This document shows positions 54,235-63,847 of a DNA stretch of 64,000 nucleotides, one piece after another (position 1 is the first letter of the stretch; each line of letters starts with the position of its first letter). Position numbers and translations under genes: made by a program. Origin of the DNA: Bacteroidia bacterium (GTDB lineage Bacteria; Bacteroidota; Bacteroidia; NS11-12g; UBA9320); assembly GCA_028339355.1 (NCBI GenBank), contig JAOLBX010000002.1, positions 56,001-120,000 of the forward strand, given 5' to 3'. The notes under the pieces are model-generated. The model worked only from the letters and a program-made list of their open reading frames with translations. It did no database searches and was not told the origin of the DNA.

Positions 54235-56535
54235 ATGGCGAAAAAAGTTAAAAAAGGAACTCCATGGAGCACTCGAATAGTGAAAAAACTATGGAAGTGG
54301 TTTGTTTATAGTTTAATTCTGGGAGTAGCTTTTTTAGCTAGCATAAAGCTAGGGTTGTGGGGCAAGCTGCCGGATACTGTAGAGCTAGAAAATCCTCGCA
54401 CTAAGTTAGCGTCTGAGATATATGCTGGTGACGGTAAGGTGCTTGGAAAAATGTTTTATCAAGAGGATAGAACAAATAGTGGGTTTGATGATATTCCTGA
54501 GCATCTGAAAAACGCACTTGTAGCCACAGAAGATGCTAGGTTCTATAGCCACAGTGGTATTGATGGACGAGCACTACTAAGGGCAATCACCAAGCTAGGA
54601 AGAGATGGTGGAGGAAGTACAATTACCCAGCAACTAGCTAAAAACTTATTCCACGGTTTAAGCAATAGAAACTTTGCTCATAGGCTTAATCAAAAATTAA
54701 AAGAATGGTTTTTGGCTGTCGAAATAGAAAAACGATATACCAAAGATGAAATTATCTTGATGTATTTCAATACTGTTCCTTATGGAAATAGCTATGGAAT
54801 AAAATCTGCAGCCAAGCGGTATTTTAATAAAAACACTAAGGATTTAAGTATAGAAGAGTCCGCAGTACTCGTAGGAATGCTGAGAGCCAATACTAGATAT
54901 AATCCTGTGAGAAATCCAAATAACGCGACTTGGGTAAGAAACATAGTCTTTGGTCAGATGGCCAAGTATGATTATATAACCGATGCTGCTGCTGATAGCC
55001 TAAAGAAACTTCCACTGGTAACAGATCATCATTTTGTAGATCACAATACTGGCGGAGCTACATACTTCCGCTCCTATCTCACCAAGTGGATGAAAGAATG
55101 GACCCGAACATATGCTGCCGAGACCGGAGTGAAATACAACATCTATGATGATGGTCTTAAGATATTTACTACCATAGACTCCAAGCTTCAAGAGTATGCA
55201 GAAAAGTCTGTAAGTGCTCATATGGCTAAGCTACAAGGTCAGTTTTGGGCAGAGACCAAAAGGAGAAAAAGAGACCCTTGGTTTACGGAAGATGATAAAG
55301 GAGATGTAATATCTGACCCTGAATACCCTGCCAGAATGATAAAACGTTCTGCCCGATATAGGTCGCTAAAACGAAAGTATAAAAGCAATAAAGATTCTAT
55401 AGATTTCTACCTGAATAAGCCAGTAAGAATGACTTTATTCTCATGGGAAGGCGACATTGATACCACATTGAGCCCTATGGACTCACTGAAATATACCAAA
55501 CAGATATTGCATACTGGGTTTATGAGTTTCGAACCACAGACTGGTCATGTCAAGGCTTGGGTAGGCGGTATCAATCATAAGCATTTTCAGTATGACCACG
55601 TCAACAAAAAAGCCACTCGACAAGTGGGGTCGACTTTCAAACCCTTGGTATATGCTCGTGGGTTAGATGATGACAAACTTCATCCGTGCGAGATAGAAAG
55701 TACCGGACCTGTAATAGTAGAATATGGTAACGGTAAAGAATGGATGCCTCACAACTCTAGTAAAGCACCTGCAGAGGTTACTTTTTATGAAGGATTACAG
55801 AAATCCATAAATACTATAACTGCCCGTGTAATGAAACGACTAGGGCCCAATAGTGCGGATGTAGTAAAACAAACTGCTGGTAAAATGGGTATTGACGATA
55901 GTAAATTTGAACCTTATCCATCAATATGTCTTGGGACTATGGATGTCTCTGTTTTTGAGATGGTAGGTGCCTATGGCACATTTGTAAATGGCGGAACATT
56001 TGTAGAGCCAATATTCGTTGCCCGAATAGAGGACAAAAACGGAAACATTTTGGAAGAGTTTACACCGAAAAGGGAAGAAGCTATACGTCAACAAACGGCC
56101 TATATCATATGCAAAATGCTCGAACGTGTAACTATGTCTGGAGGTACCGCAAATAGAATTAGAAGGAACTATACACTCCCTGATAATGTGGCTATAGGCG
56201 GCAAAACTGGTACAACACAAGGTAACTCTGATGGATGGTTTATGGGTGTGACGCCCAATCTAGTAAGTGGATGTTGGGTAGGTGCGGAGGAAAGAAATGT
56301 GCATTTCAGAAGTACAGCACTGGGACAAGGAGCAAATATGGCTCTGCCTATTTTTGGTAAGTATATGCAACAGGTGTTTGCTGACGCAGAAAGTAACTAC
56401 GGTAGAGGATATTTCAAAAAACCAGATATCGAAATGACTATAGACCCCAACTGTGACAATTACACTGGAGGGAAGCAAAATAATAATGGTGAAGATGGCG
56501 AAGAAGATGAGGAGCCTGAAGAACCATTGTATTAA
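54235..56535 (+). CDS. Penicillin-binding protein 1A (class A, bifunctional)
   Basis: 766 residues. Membrane anchor near residue 20, GT51 glycosyltransferase domain (NALVATEDARFYSHSGID with the catalytic Glu; GGSTITQQLAKNLF), a linker with an Arg/Lys-rich insert, and the transpeptidase with STFKPLVYA (active Ser), SINTITA (SxN) and KTGTTQGNSDGWF (KTG). A tail rich in Glu, Asp and Asn ends the protein. Polymerises and cross-links peptidoglycan outside the inner membrane. Cotranscribed with the T9SS gene upstream. Confidence 0.95.
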   Translation: MAKKVKKGTPWSTRIVKKLWKWFVYSLILGVAFLASIKLGLWGKLPDTVELENPRTKLASEIYAGDGKVLGKMFYQEDRTNSGFDDIPEHLKNALVATEDARFYSHSGIDGRALLRAITKLGRDGGGSTITQQLAKNLFHGLSNRNFAHRLNQKLKEWFLAVEIEKRYTKDEIILMYFNTVPYGNSYGIKSAAKRYFNKNTKDLSIEESAVLVGMLRANTRYNPVRNPNNATWVRNIVFGQMAKYDYITDAAADSLKKLPLVTDHHFVDHNTGGATYFRSYLTKWMKEWTRTYAAETGVKYNIYDDGLKIFTTIDSKLQEYAEKSVSAHMAKLQGQFWAETKRRKRDPWFTEDDKGDVISDPEYPARMIKRSARYRSLKRKYKSNKDSIDFYLNKPVRMTLFSWEGDIDTTLSPMDSLKYTKQILHTGFMSFEPQTGHVKAWVGGINHKHFQYDHVNKKATRQVGSTFKPLVYARGLDDDKLHPCEIESTGPVIVEYGNGKEWMPHNSSKAPAEVTFYEGLQKSINTITARVMKRLGPNSADVVKQTAGKMGIDDSKFEPYPSICLGTMDVSVFEMVGAYGTFVNGGTFVEPIFVARIEDKNGNILEEFTPKREEAIRQQTAYIICKMLERVTMSGGTANRIRRNYTLPDNVAIGGKTGTTQGNSDGWFMGVTPNLVSGCWVGAEERNVHFRSTALGQGANMALPIFGKYMQQVFADAESNYGRGYFKKPDIEMTIDPNCDNYTGGKQNNNGEDGEEDEEPEEPLY

Positions 56536-56692
56536 TTAAGAGTATCTATTTTTGGGTTTTTATCAGACATTTTTCTAAGTTATTCGCAGCGCGCTAGAAG
56601 AAAATCTCTGTGTTTGTATCTCTCAATGGTAAAACATCCTAAAAGCATATAGTACGCTTGACGAAAACAGCAATAAACCTAGCTTCTTAGAA

Positions 56693-58249
56693 TTATTTAA
56701 GAACACCACCAATGTGTGGGCAGTTTACAAAATCATTCATAGAGGTGAATGAAACTTTTGACTTATCATAACCATACGTAATGTTCATTGTTCGCATTTG
56801 ATTTTGATCACTCGTGGTCGTTTCCACATCTGTCATTTTGTACTGGCAAGGATGCTCATACCCGCTGGCGTGTGTCAGAGCTACTAGTTCTTTTCTAAAG
56901 TACTTCACGTATTGATAAAACCGCTCAGATTTCAAAGTTGTATCGATACCTGCTTGTAACCATTTATTCTGTGTAGCTACACCACTAGGGCAATGATTGG
57001 TATGGCAAAGCTGTGCCTGTATGCAGCCTATACTTATCATAGCTTCACGTGCGACATTTATAACGTCTGCACCCATAGCAAAAGCTCTTGCAGCATTGGC
57101 AGGCAAGCCTAACTTACCAGAGACTACAAAAACTATTCTATCCGTTAAGTTTCTATCCTGAAATATTTTGTACACGATAGCAAACCCATTGAAAAATGGC
57201 AATGAAACGTGGTCTGCAAAACTAGGAGGTGCTGCACCGGTGCCCCCTTCTCCCCCATCTATGGTAATAAAATCTGGACCGGTGCCCCGTTCTACCATTT
57301 TGTCTGCTAGGTCATGCCACAGATGTGTTTTTCCTATTGCTGACTTTATACCTACTGGCAACCCAGTACGTTCTGCTATAGTTTCTATTAAATCAAGCAT
57401 TTCGTCCAGAGAATCAAAACAATTGTGAGTAGCAGGAGACAGTACATCCTTGCCTTCTTCTACTCCACGTATTGCGGCTATTTCTGCTGTTATTTTTTTA
57501 CCTGGTAATACACCGCCCTTCCCTGGTTTAGCACCTTGAGACAATTTGAGTTCTATGGCACGTACAAATTGATTATTCTCAACCAACTTTTCTAACTTAT
57601 CTATATCTAGACTCCCTTCCTTGCTACGCACACCGAAGTACCCCGTACCAAAATGAAAAACTACATCTGAACCCGTGCTGTGATATGGGGATAATCCTCC
57701 TTCACCTGTATTGTGATAGGCTCCTGCTTTGTGTGCTCCTATGTTCAAACTTTCTACGGCCTTGGCACTCAATGATCCAAAACTCATTGCTGACACATTG
57801 AGTATACTTCTGGGTCTATACGGTCTTTTTCTTCCATTCGCTGCACCCATTACCTTGGCACAAGGCAAAAAGTCTGGTTCAGCTAGATTAATGTGTCCTT
57901 CTTCCATTCTAAACGGGAACATATCTGGCTTCAGAAAATGATAATTAGCCGAATAGAAATCTTGATCTGAACCAAACCCTTGATAATTGTTCTCTGCCTT
58001 AGACGATGCATATATCCACGAACGCTCTCTTCTATTGAAAGGCAGCTCCTCTCTGTTATTGGCTATAAAATATTGCCTTATCTCTGGGCCGATCTTTTCC
58101 AACATATATCTAAAATGCCCCACAATAGGAAAGTTATGGCTAATGGTATGCCTGCGTTGCAAAATGTCTCTAATCGCTATAACTATAACGACTATGATAA
58201 GCCAGCCCCACCAAGCGATTCCATCAAAAAAAAAAAGTACTTCTTGCAT
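56693..58249 (-). CDS. FMN-binding glutamate synthase family protein
   Basis: 518 residues. An N-terminal membrane helix (WWGWLIIVVIVIAI) is followed by the FMN barrel of GltB-type enzymes: RPRSILNVSAMSFGSLSA, GAYHNTGEGGLSPYH, KPGKGGVLPGKK, the FMN-binding TIDGGEGGTGAAPP and the iron-sulfur loop GCIQAQLCHTNHCPSGVATQ (Cys triad). It lacks the glutamine amidotransferase domain, so it may use ammonia or have another role. Codons 5-8 contain an eleven-T tract (58226-58236 as A on the plus strand). ATG 58249 is 4 nt after a TACTTTCG box. Confidence 0.9.
   Translation of the reverse strand: MQEVLFFFDGIAWWGWLIIVVIVIAIRDILQRRHTISHNFPIVGHFRYMLEKIGPEIRQYFIANNREELPFNRRERSWIYASSKAENNYQGFGSDQDFYSANYHFLKPDMFPFRMEEGHINLAEPDFLPCAKVMGAANGRKRPYRPRSILNVSAMSFGSLSAKAVESLNIGAHKAGAYHNTGEGGLSPYHSTGSDVVFHFGTGYFGVRSKEGSLDIDKLEKLVENNQFVRAIELKLSQGAKPGKGGVLPGKKITAEIAAIRGVEEGKDVLSPATHNCFDSLDEMLDLIETIAERTGLPVGIKSAIGKTHLWHDLADKMVERGTGPDFITIDGGEGGTGAAPPSFADHVSLPFFNGFAIVYKIFQDRNLTDRIVFVVSGKLGLPANAARAFAMGADVINVAREAMISIGCIQAQLCHTNHCPSGVATQNKWLQAGIDTTLKSERFYQYVKYFRKELVALTHASGYEHPCQYKMTDVETTTSDQNQMRTMNITYGYDKSKVSFTSMNDFVNCPHIGGVLK
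58226..58236. repeat. Eleven-base homopolymer inside the glutamate-synthase-like gene
   Basis: A run of 11 A on the plus strand (11 T in the gene) at codons 5-8. One base more or less would shift the frame and stop translation soon after the start. Confidence 0.9.
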
Positions 58250-58253
58250 AGGA

Positions 58254-58261
58254 CGAAAGTA
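58254..58261 (-). promoter_or_regulatory. -7 box of the glutamate-synthase-like gene (TACTTTCG)
   Basis: TAnnTTCG variant, only 4 nt before ATG 58249. Confidence 0.5.
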
Positions 58262-58695
58262 ATGGAAATGGGCGGAATTTTGAATTGAAACATCGTCGGA
58301 TAAGAAACCGTAAATACAAATAGCTTGAGCACAAAACGTGATGAAAGTGTCCGTTCGAGTCTTGCCTGTACGTTTTTATAATTGTACTAAAAACGGGAAA
58401 TCAGCATATAGAACAAAAGACGATTAATCCTCTAGATTTGAGTCAATGGACTGACTTAGGGTTAAAAACAAATATTTAAGACGAATTAACACCTAAACAA
58501 AAACAAACGGGCCAAATTCTTTGTTGAAGTTAAGACCAACTGAAAGTGAATTTTACGAATTAATAAAATGTTTGAAAAATATTTTAGTTCTTGTCTACTT
58601 ACGAAAACCCGCTTGAATTTCAACTTCGTTGATATTTGCTAAATTAGGTGCACCACACAACTACTATACACGCAACAACAGCATAACTTAACAAA
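58262..58695. other. 434-nt intergenic region before the photolyase cluster
   Basis: AT-rich, no supported open frame and no clear TAnnTTTG box for the rightward genes. A 50-nt stretch rich in CAACNAC words just before ATG 58696 (ACTACTATACACGCAAC, then CAGCATAACTTAAC) looks unlike the rest, but I cannot name it. Confidence 0.4.
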
Positions 58696-58965
58696 ATGAC
58701 AACTATCGAAATAGACAGAATAATTGAAATGGCATGGGAGGACAGAACTCCATTTGAAGCAATTAAAATACAGTTTGGAATTTCAGAGTCAGACGTTATC
58801 AAGTTAATGCGAAAAGAGCTCAAGAACAATTCGTTTAAACGATGGAGAAAGCGAGTCAATAGTGGCATCAGCAGTAAACATCTGCACAAAAGAAATGAAG
58901 AAATCAAGCGTTTCAGGTGTTCTAGGCAAAAAAGTATTTCCAACAATAAGATTTCGAAACGATAG
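58696..58965 (+). CDS. DUF2805 / TIGR03643 family protein
   Basis: 89 residues. IEIDRIIEMAWEDRTPFEAIKIQFGISESDVIKLMRKELKNNSFKRWRKRV is the signature of TIGR03643 (DUF2805), a helix-turn-helix-like small protein regularly found beside cryptochrome/photolyase genes. The Arg/Lys-rich end (KCSRQ-type, here FRCSRQK) is usual. Its role is unknown; a link to light-dependent repair is inferred from the conserved neighbourhood. The TAG stop overlaps the presumed ATA start of the photolyase gene by 2 nt (ATAG). Confidence 0.85.
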   Translation: MTTIEIDRIIEMAWEDRTPFEAIKIQFGISESDVIKLMRKELKNNSFKRWRKRVNSGISSKHLHKRNEEIKRFRCSRQKSISNNKISKR

Positions 58966-60053
58966 ACTTTCCAACTCACATAGATGAAATAAGTAAGAGA
59001 TTTAGTTCAATAAATCCTAGGCTCTACGCAACAACCAGAAATTTTGGTGACGGGGCAGTTACTAAACTCAGTCCTTACATTTCCAGAGGTGTTATATCTA
59101 CACGTCAAGTGTATGATTATATTCTATCGTTAGAAACACCTTGGCACGAAGCAGAAAAACTTATTCAGGAACTTGCTTGGAGAGATTATTGGCAGTACGT
59201 ATGGATAGCAAAAGGAGAAGCCATACATACGGATTTAAAGAGCCTCCAAAGTCCTGTTTCAAATTACGAAATTCCAAAAGCAATATTAAATGCTTGCACC
59301 GGTATCGAGGTGGTAGACGAAGCCATCAAAGAACTTTATAACACCGGGTATATGCACAACCATATGCGTATGTATATTGCATCCGTCTGCTGTAATATAG
59401 CTCATTGTCATTGGTTAGAGCCCGCTAAATGGTTGTATGCTCATCTGTTGGATGGCGATAGTGCTAGTAATCAACTCAGCTGGCAATGGGTAGCAGGTAC
59501 ATTTTCTAACAAGAAGTATTACGCCAACCAGGACAACATCAATAAATTCTTTAGAAGTGAGCAGAAGGATACCTTTTTAGATGTCCACTATGAGAGCTTT
59601 GATAAGCTTGATATTCCTGACATACTATCTGAAACTGCACCGCTAGAAATTGATTATCTTTTACCAAAGGTCAACGACAACTCTGCTTTGAAAGACCAAA
59701 ATTCTTTGATCTACAACTATTACAACATAGATCCATGGTGGCACAAGGGAGAGAAATTTCAACGCATTCTGCTGCTTGAACCTTCAAAATTTGAAAGAAA
59801 TCGAGTGAGCTCAAAATGTATCACGTTTGCACTCGAGTTATCAAAAAACATCCCTGATATTAAATTATTTGTAGGAGAATTTGAGGAATTATTTGAATAC
59901 ATTCAGACTGATAAAATAAGGTACAAAGAGCACCCATTAAACTCTAATTACTCGGGTTTTGAAGAGCCTAGGGATTGGCTAAGTTCAGTAGACGGCTACT
60001 TCCCTTCATTTTTCTCTTTTTGGAAAAAGTGTAAAAAAGAACTCCTTCAATGA
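58962..60053 (+). CDS. Photolyase-type FAD-binding domain protein, ATG start missing
   Basis: 363 residues if read from ATA 58962. The family usually begins MxFPT; here the same place reads ATA-GAC-TTT-CCA-ACT (xDFPT). It continues with [23 protein letters not shown] (FAD-phosphate site), [24 protein letters not shown] and [16 protein letters not shown], a complete photolyase FAD domain with no N-terminal antenna domain, as in the short bacteroidete family. The only standard start (GTG 59109) would delete the FAD-phosphate site. So it either uses ATA, coupled to the TAG of DUF2805, or has lost its start. Confidence 0.7.
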   Translation: MDFPTHIDEISKRFSSINPRLYATTRNFGDGAVTKLSPYISRGVISTRQVYDYILSLETPWHEAEKLIQELAWRDYWQYVWIAKGEAIHTDLKSLQSPVSNYEIPKAILNACTGIEVVDEAIKELYNTGYMHNHMRMYIASVCCNIAHCHWLEPAKWLYAHLLDGDSASNQLSWQWVAGTFSNKKYYANQDNINKFFRSEQKDTFLDVHYESFDKLDIPDILSETAPLEIDYLLPKVNDNSALKDQNSLIYNYYNIDPWWHKGEKFQRILLLEPSKFERNRVSSKCITFALELSKNIPDIKLFVGEFEELFEYIQTDKIRYKEHPLNSNYSGFEEPRDWLSSVDGYFPSFFSFWKKCKKELLQ

Positions 60054-60190
60054 AAAAACAGCACCTTCCAGTAAAAGTATGTCTTACTTGCAATCGACCG
60101 TTTAGCTGGCGTAAAAAATGGGAAAGAGATTGGGAGCAGGTAAAGTATTGCAGTGAACGTTGCAAGAGAAACAAAAACAATAATGAATGA
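60050..60190 (+). CDS. DUF2256 zinc-ribbon-like small protein
   Basis: 46 residues, [46 protein letters not shown] in content: CxxC, then RPFxWRKKWxxxWxxVKYCSExC, the whole signature of DUF2256. Four Cys likely bind Zn. It overlaps the photolyase stop by 4 nt (ATGA) and itself overlaps the next gene by 8 nt, so the four genes form one operon. Function unknown. Confidence 0.85.
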   Translation: MKKQHLPVKVCLTCNRPFSWRKKWERDWEQVKYCSERCKRNKNNNE

Positions 60191-61667
60191 AGTAAATATT
60201 ATTTTTCCCCATCAGCTTTTTCTAAAGAGTCCACTTTTAGAGAACGGTAATGAGATCTACCTCATTGAAGAGTTCCTCTTTTTTAAACTATATAAATTTC
60301 ACAAACAGAAAATTGCTTTTCATAGAGCCTCTATGAAAGCTTATCAAAGTCACCTTCAAAGCTTAAACTTAACGGTTCACTATATTGACTCAGATAATGT
60401 TTTGGCGGATATCAGGCTATTCAGCCAAGAGGTGAAAACGAAAAATATTCATACAATAAACCTTCTCGAACCTACGGACGATTGGTTAGAACAGCGAGTT
60501 CAATTATTATCAAGTCTTTGTAAAATAAACACGTATACAAATCCACTGTTTCTGAATAGTAAAGAAGATCTAGCTGGGTTTTTCAGAAAAGAGAAGAAAT
60601 CCTTTTTTCAAACTACGTTTTACAAGCAGCAACGCAAAAAATTTCGGATTTTAATGGATGAAGAACAAAATCCGACTGGTGGTAAATGGACTTATGACAC
60701 CGAAAACAGAAAAAAATACCCGAAAAATAAAATGCCTCCAGCAGTTCATTTCCCAGACAGGTCAAAGGAATGGGACGAGGCAATTGATTACACCGTAAGT
60801 AGATTCTCTGAGAATCCTGGCAGTCTATCAAAGGAAAGATTCTACCCGATTTCACATAAAGAAGCCAGTGATTGGCTGGAACAATTCTTGACTTACCGCT
60901 TTTACGACTTTGGTATATACGAAGATGCTATTGTGAAAGAATCTTCAATTCTCAATCATAGTATTCTTTCACCTTTAATGAATGTGGGGCTTCTCCAGCC
61001 AACAGAAATAATAAACCGTGCACTCACATTTTCTAAAGAATATGGCATTCCTATAAACTCTACGGAGGGTTTCATTCGGCAAATAATTGGCTGGCGTGAA
61101 TTTATCCGTGGAATGTATTTGTGTAAAGGCAGATTCTCTCGCACCAGAAATTTTTGGGGATTCGATCGTAAAATTCCAAAATCATTTTATGACGGCACCA
61201 CCGGTATAGAACCTATTGATCATACTATAAAAAAAGTGCTTCAAAATGGATATTGCAATCACATAGAAAGACTAATGATTCTTGGAAACTTCATGCTTCT
61301 CTGTGAATTTGATCCAGATGAAGTCTACCGATGGTTTATGGAATTGTTTATAGATGCATACGATTGGGTAATGGTTCCCAATGTATACGGCATGTGCATG
61401 TTTGCAGATGGTGGGACGTTTGCTACTAAACCGTACATAGGAGGATCTAACTATATAAAAAAGATGAGTAACTACCCTAAAGGAGAATGGGAGCAAGTAT
61501 GGGACGGAATGTTTTGGAGTTTTGTTATAAAACATAAAGAATTTTTTCGTACCAATCCACGAACATCTATGCTACTTTATTCTCTCAACAAAATGTCAAT
61601 TGAAAAACAAGAAGAACATATTAAGAATGCCAATTCGTTTATAAAAAGCAAATTAGAATTTCAGTAA
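60183..61667 (+). CDS. Cryptochrome/photolyase, FeS-BCP type without cluster cysteines
   Basis: 494 residues from ATG 60183. N-terminal antenna-like domain ([15 protein letters not shown]) and FAD domain with [56 protein letters not shown] and [25 protein letters not shown]: the FeS-BCP / prokaryotic (6-4) photolyase class. In the classical members the words after SNY carry cluster cysteines (xCxxC and a later ACPF). Here they read [16 protein letters not shown] with no Cys, so a 4Fe-4S cluster is not expected. It may repair (6-4) photoproducts or act as a light sensor. Confidence 0.85.
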   Translation: MNEVNIIFPHQLFLKSPLLENGNEIYLIEEFLFFKLYKFHKQKIAFHRASMKAYQSHLQSLNLTVHYIDSDNVLADIRLFSQEVKTKNIHTINLLEPTDDWLEQRVQLLSSLCKINTYTNPLFLNSKEDLAGFFRKEKKSFFQTTFYKQQRKKFRILMDEEQNPTGGKWTYDTENRKKYPKNKMPPAVHFPDRSKEWDEAIDYTVSRFSENPGSLSKERFYPISHKEASDWLEQFLTYRFYDFGIYEDAIVKESSILNHSILSPLMNVGLLQPTEIINRALTFSKEYGIPINSTEGFIRQIIGWREFIRGMYLCKGRFSRTRNFWGFDRKIPKSFYDGTTGIEPIDHTIKKVLQNGYCNHIERLMILGNFMLLCEFDPDEVYRWFMELFIDAYDWVMVPNVYGMCMFADGGTFATKPYIGGSNYIKKMSNYPKGEWEQVWDGMFWSFVIKHKEFFRTNPRTSMLLYSLNKMSIEKQEEHIKNANSFIKSKLEFQ

Positions 61668-61730
61668 TACCATGTAAAAAGCATTGAAATACATTTTATA
61701 CCTAACGGTGTTATTGAAAAAGAAATATAA

Positions 61731-62695
61731 ATGTCAAATTTTAAAGCCTTAATATGCAGAGAATATGGTCCATCCAATCGGATAACTATCGAGAATATTT
61801 AAAAACCAATTCCTAAAGATAACGAGGCGTTAGTTAAAATTTATGCGACGACCGTGAACAGAACAGATTGTGCAAATTTGACAGCGAAACCTTTCATTAT
61901 GCGATTTGTCTTAGGCTTATTAAAGCCAAGAAAAGTAATATTAGGGACAGATTTTGCCGGTGAAGTGATATCAGTAGGAAAAGAAATTACCTCCTTCAAG
62001 ATTGGCGATAAGGTTTTTGGTTTTAATGATACAGGTTCTGAGTCTCAAGCAGAATACGCTATAGTAAATCAACAAAACCTGTTCCCTAATCCAAACAAAA
62101 TCGACTACAAACAAGCGGCTGCCAGTTTGGAAGGAACACATTATGCGTACACTTTTATTCATAAAGCAAATATTCTACAAGGGCAAAAGTTCTTGTAAAT
62201 GGAGCAACAGGCGGTATCGGTTCAGCTCTACTGCAAGTTGTAAGGCAATACGAAGTAGAGATTACTGCATCGAGTGATACTGAAAATATGGGGCTAGTAA
62301 AATCCAAGGGTGCTGATAAGGTTTATGATTACACTAAAGAAGATTTCACCTCTTTTAATAAAAGGTATGACTATATTTTTGATGCGGTTGGCAGAAGCAC
62401 CTTTGGGAAGTGTAAGCCACTGTTGACGGAAAAAGGAGTTTACATATCTTCAGAACTAGGCCCCTATTCTCAAAATATTGTTTATTCTTTATTGACTTCT
62501 CTATCCAATAAAAAAGTAATCTTCCCGATACCTTATAGTCCGCAGAAAACAATACCTTTCAAAAGCAATCTTTTACAAAGCGGAAAATTCAAGCCTGTAA
62601 TCGATAGAGAATATTCATTAGAAGATATTTCCAAAGCTTATGACTATGTAATGTCGGGGCAGAAAACAGGGAACGTAGTGATTAACATTAATTAA
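61731..62695 (+). pseudogene. Medium-chain dehydrogenase/reductase gene, stop plus frameshift
   Basis: From ATG 61731 the frame encodes MSNFKALICREYGP, then TAA at 61800-61802, then continues in frame through NEALVKIYATTVNRTDCA and GTDFAGEVISVGKEITSFKIGDKVFGF until about 62190. There GGGCAAAAGTTCTTG needs one more A (AAAA to AAAAA) to keep reading VLVNGATGGIGSALLQ, the NAD(P) site, and then FDAVGRSTFGKC to VVININ at 62695. Restoring both gives about 321 residues, normal for a zinc-free quinone-oxidoreductase-like MDR. So it is a recent pseudogene or contains two consensus errors. Confidence 0.8.
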
Positions 62696-62821
62696 CACTA
62701 TAATTGAGCGTTCAATTGTTTTTATGGTAAGCTAGAATGTCAGATGGGACATCCACTGAAAACTGACTAAAGTTTACTTTAAAAGAACTTTTGGATTTTA
62801 TAAATAACAACTAAGACCAAC

Positions 62822-63847
62822 ATGGACGCATCCAACCTAAAAACGCTTATCGAAGGTATACCTAAGGCAGAACTGCACTTGCATATAGAGGGGAGTTTTG
62901 AACCCGAATTAATGTTTAAAATTGCCAAAAGAAACAGCATATCTTTGGATTATGCCTCTGTAGAATCGCTAAAAAAGGCTTACAAGTTTAATAATCTTCA
63001 AGAATTTTTGGACATCTACTACCTCGGTGCTCAAGTACTGATTCACGAACAAGATTTTTTTGATTTAACTTGGGCTTACCTTACCAAAGTCCATAGTCAG
63101 AATGTGGTACATGCAGAGATATTTTTTGATCCGCAGACGCATACCGAAAGAGGCATTGAGTTTGGAACCGTTATTAACGGTATCTACAAAGCACTCGAAA
63201 AAGGCACAGAAGAATTAAACATCTCATTCAAACTTATCATGTCCTACTTGCGGCATTTAAGTGAGGAGGAGGCATTCAAGACTCTTGAACAATCACTGCC
63301 ATACAAAGATTGGATAGCTGGTGTAGGATTAGACTCTTCTGAGATGGGCAACCCTCCAAGCAAGTTTGAGAAGGTATTTAAAGCATCTGCAAATCACGGA
63401 TACAAATTAGTGGCTCACGCTGGCGAAGAAGGTCCGTCAGAATATATAAGGGAAGCTCTCGATCTACTAAAAGTAGTACGAATAGATCACGGCAATCGTT
63501 GTCTAGACGATGACGAATTGGTAGAGAGATTAATCAACGAAAATATAGCTTTAACCTTATGTCCATTCAGTAATCTGGAGCTTAAAGTAATCCAAAAAAT
63601 GGAAGACCACCCTGTTGCCAAAATGCTGGACAGAGGCTTACTAGCCACCATTCACTCCGACGACCCTGCTTATTTTGAAGGGTATATGAACGAAAATTAT
63701 TACGAAACAGCAAAGGCTCTAAATTTGGATAAAAATCAAATTATGCAATTGGCCATCAATGCTTTTGAAGCGAGCTGGCTGAGTACAGAAGCCAAAGAAA
63801 AACACATTGCTGCAGTAACCGAATATTTCGATACTTGGGATCTGTAA
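62822..63847 (+). CDS. Adenine deaminase (Aah1-type, adenosine deaminase family)
   Basis: 341 residues. Zinc hydrolase that most likely turns adenine into hypoxanthine. KAELHLHIEGSFEPELMF (HxH zinc ligands), NVVHAEIFFDPQTHT, GVGLDSSEMGNPPSKF, LVAHAGEEGPSEYI (His, Glu), VRIDHGNRCL and IHSDDPAYF (Asp). The words LHIEGSFEPELMFKIAKRN, IFFDPQTHT and DDPAYFEGYMNEN match the fungal and bacterial adenine deaminase branch more than classical Add, which is a judgement by eye. Single gene; no strong promoter box seen. Confidence 0.85.
   Translation: MDASNLKTLIEGIPKAELHLHIEGSFEPELMFKIAKRNSISLDYASVESLKKAYKFNNLQEFLDIYYLGAQVLIHEQDFFDLTWAYLTKVHSQNVVHAEIFFDPQTHTERGIEFGTVINGIYKALEKGTEELNISFKLIMSYLRHLSEEEAFKTLEQSLPYKDWIAGVGLDSSEMGNPPSKFEKVFKASANHGYKLVAHAGEEGPSEYIREALDLLKVVRIDHGNRCLDDDELVERLINENIALTLCPFSNLELKVIQKMEDHPVAKMLDRGLLATIHSDDPAYFEGYMNENYYETAKALNLDKNQIMQLAINAFEASWLSTEAKEKHIAAVTEYFDTWDL

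Noticed and set aside
58640-58695. Integron-like attachment site before DUF2805
   Set aside because: Words such as ACACGCAAC and GCATAAC look unusual, but there are no paired core sites, no integrase and no cassette array.
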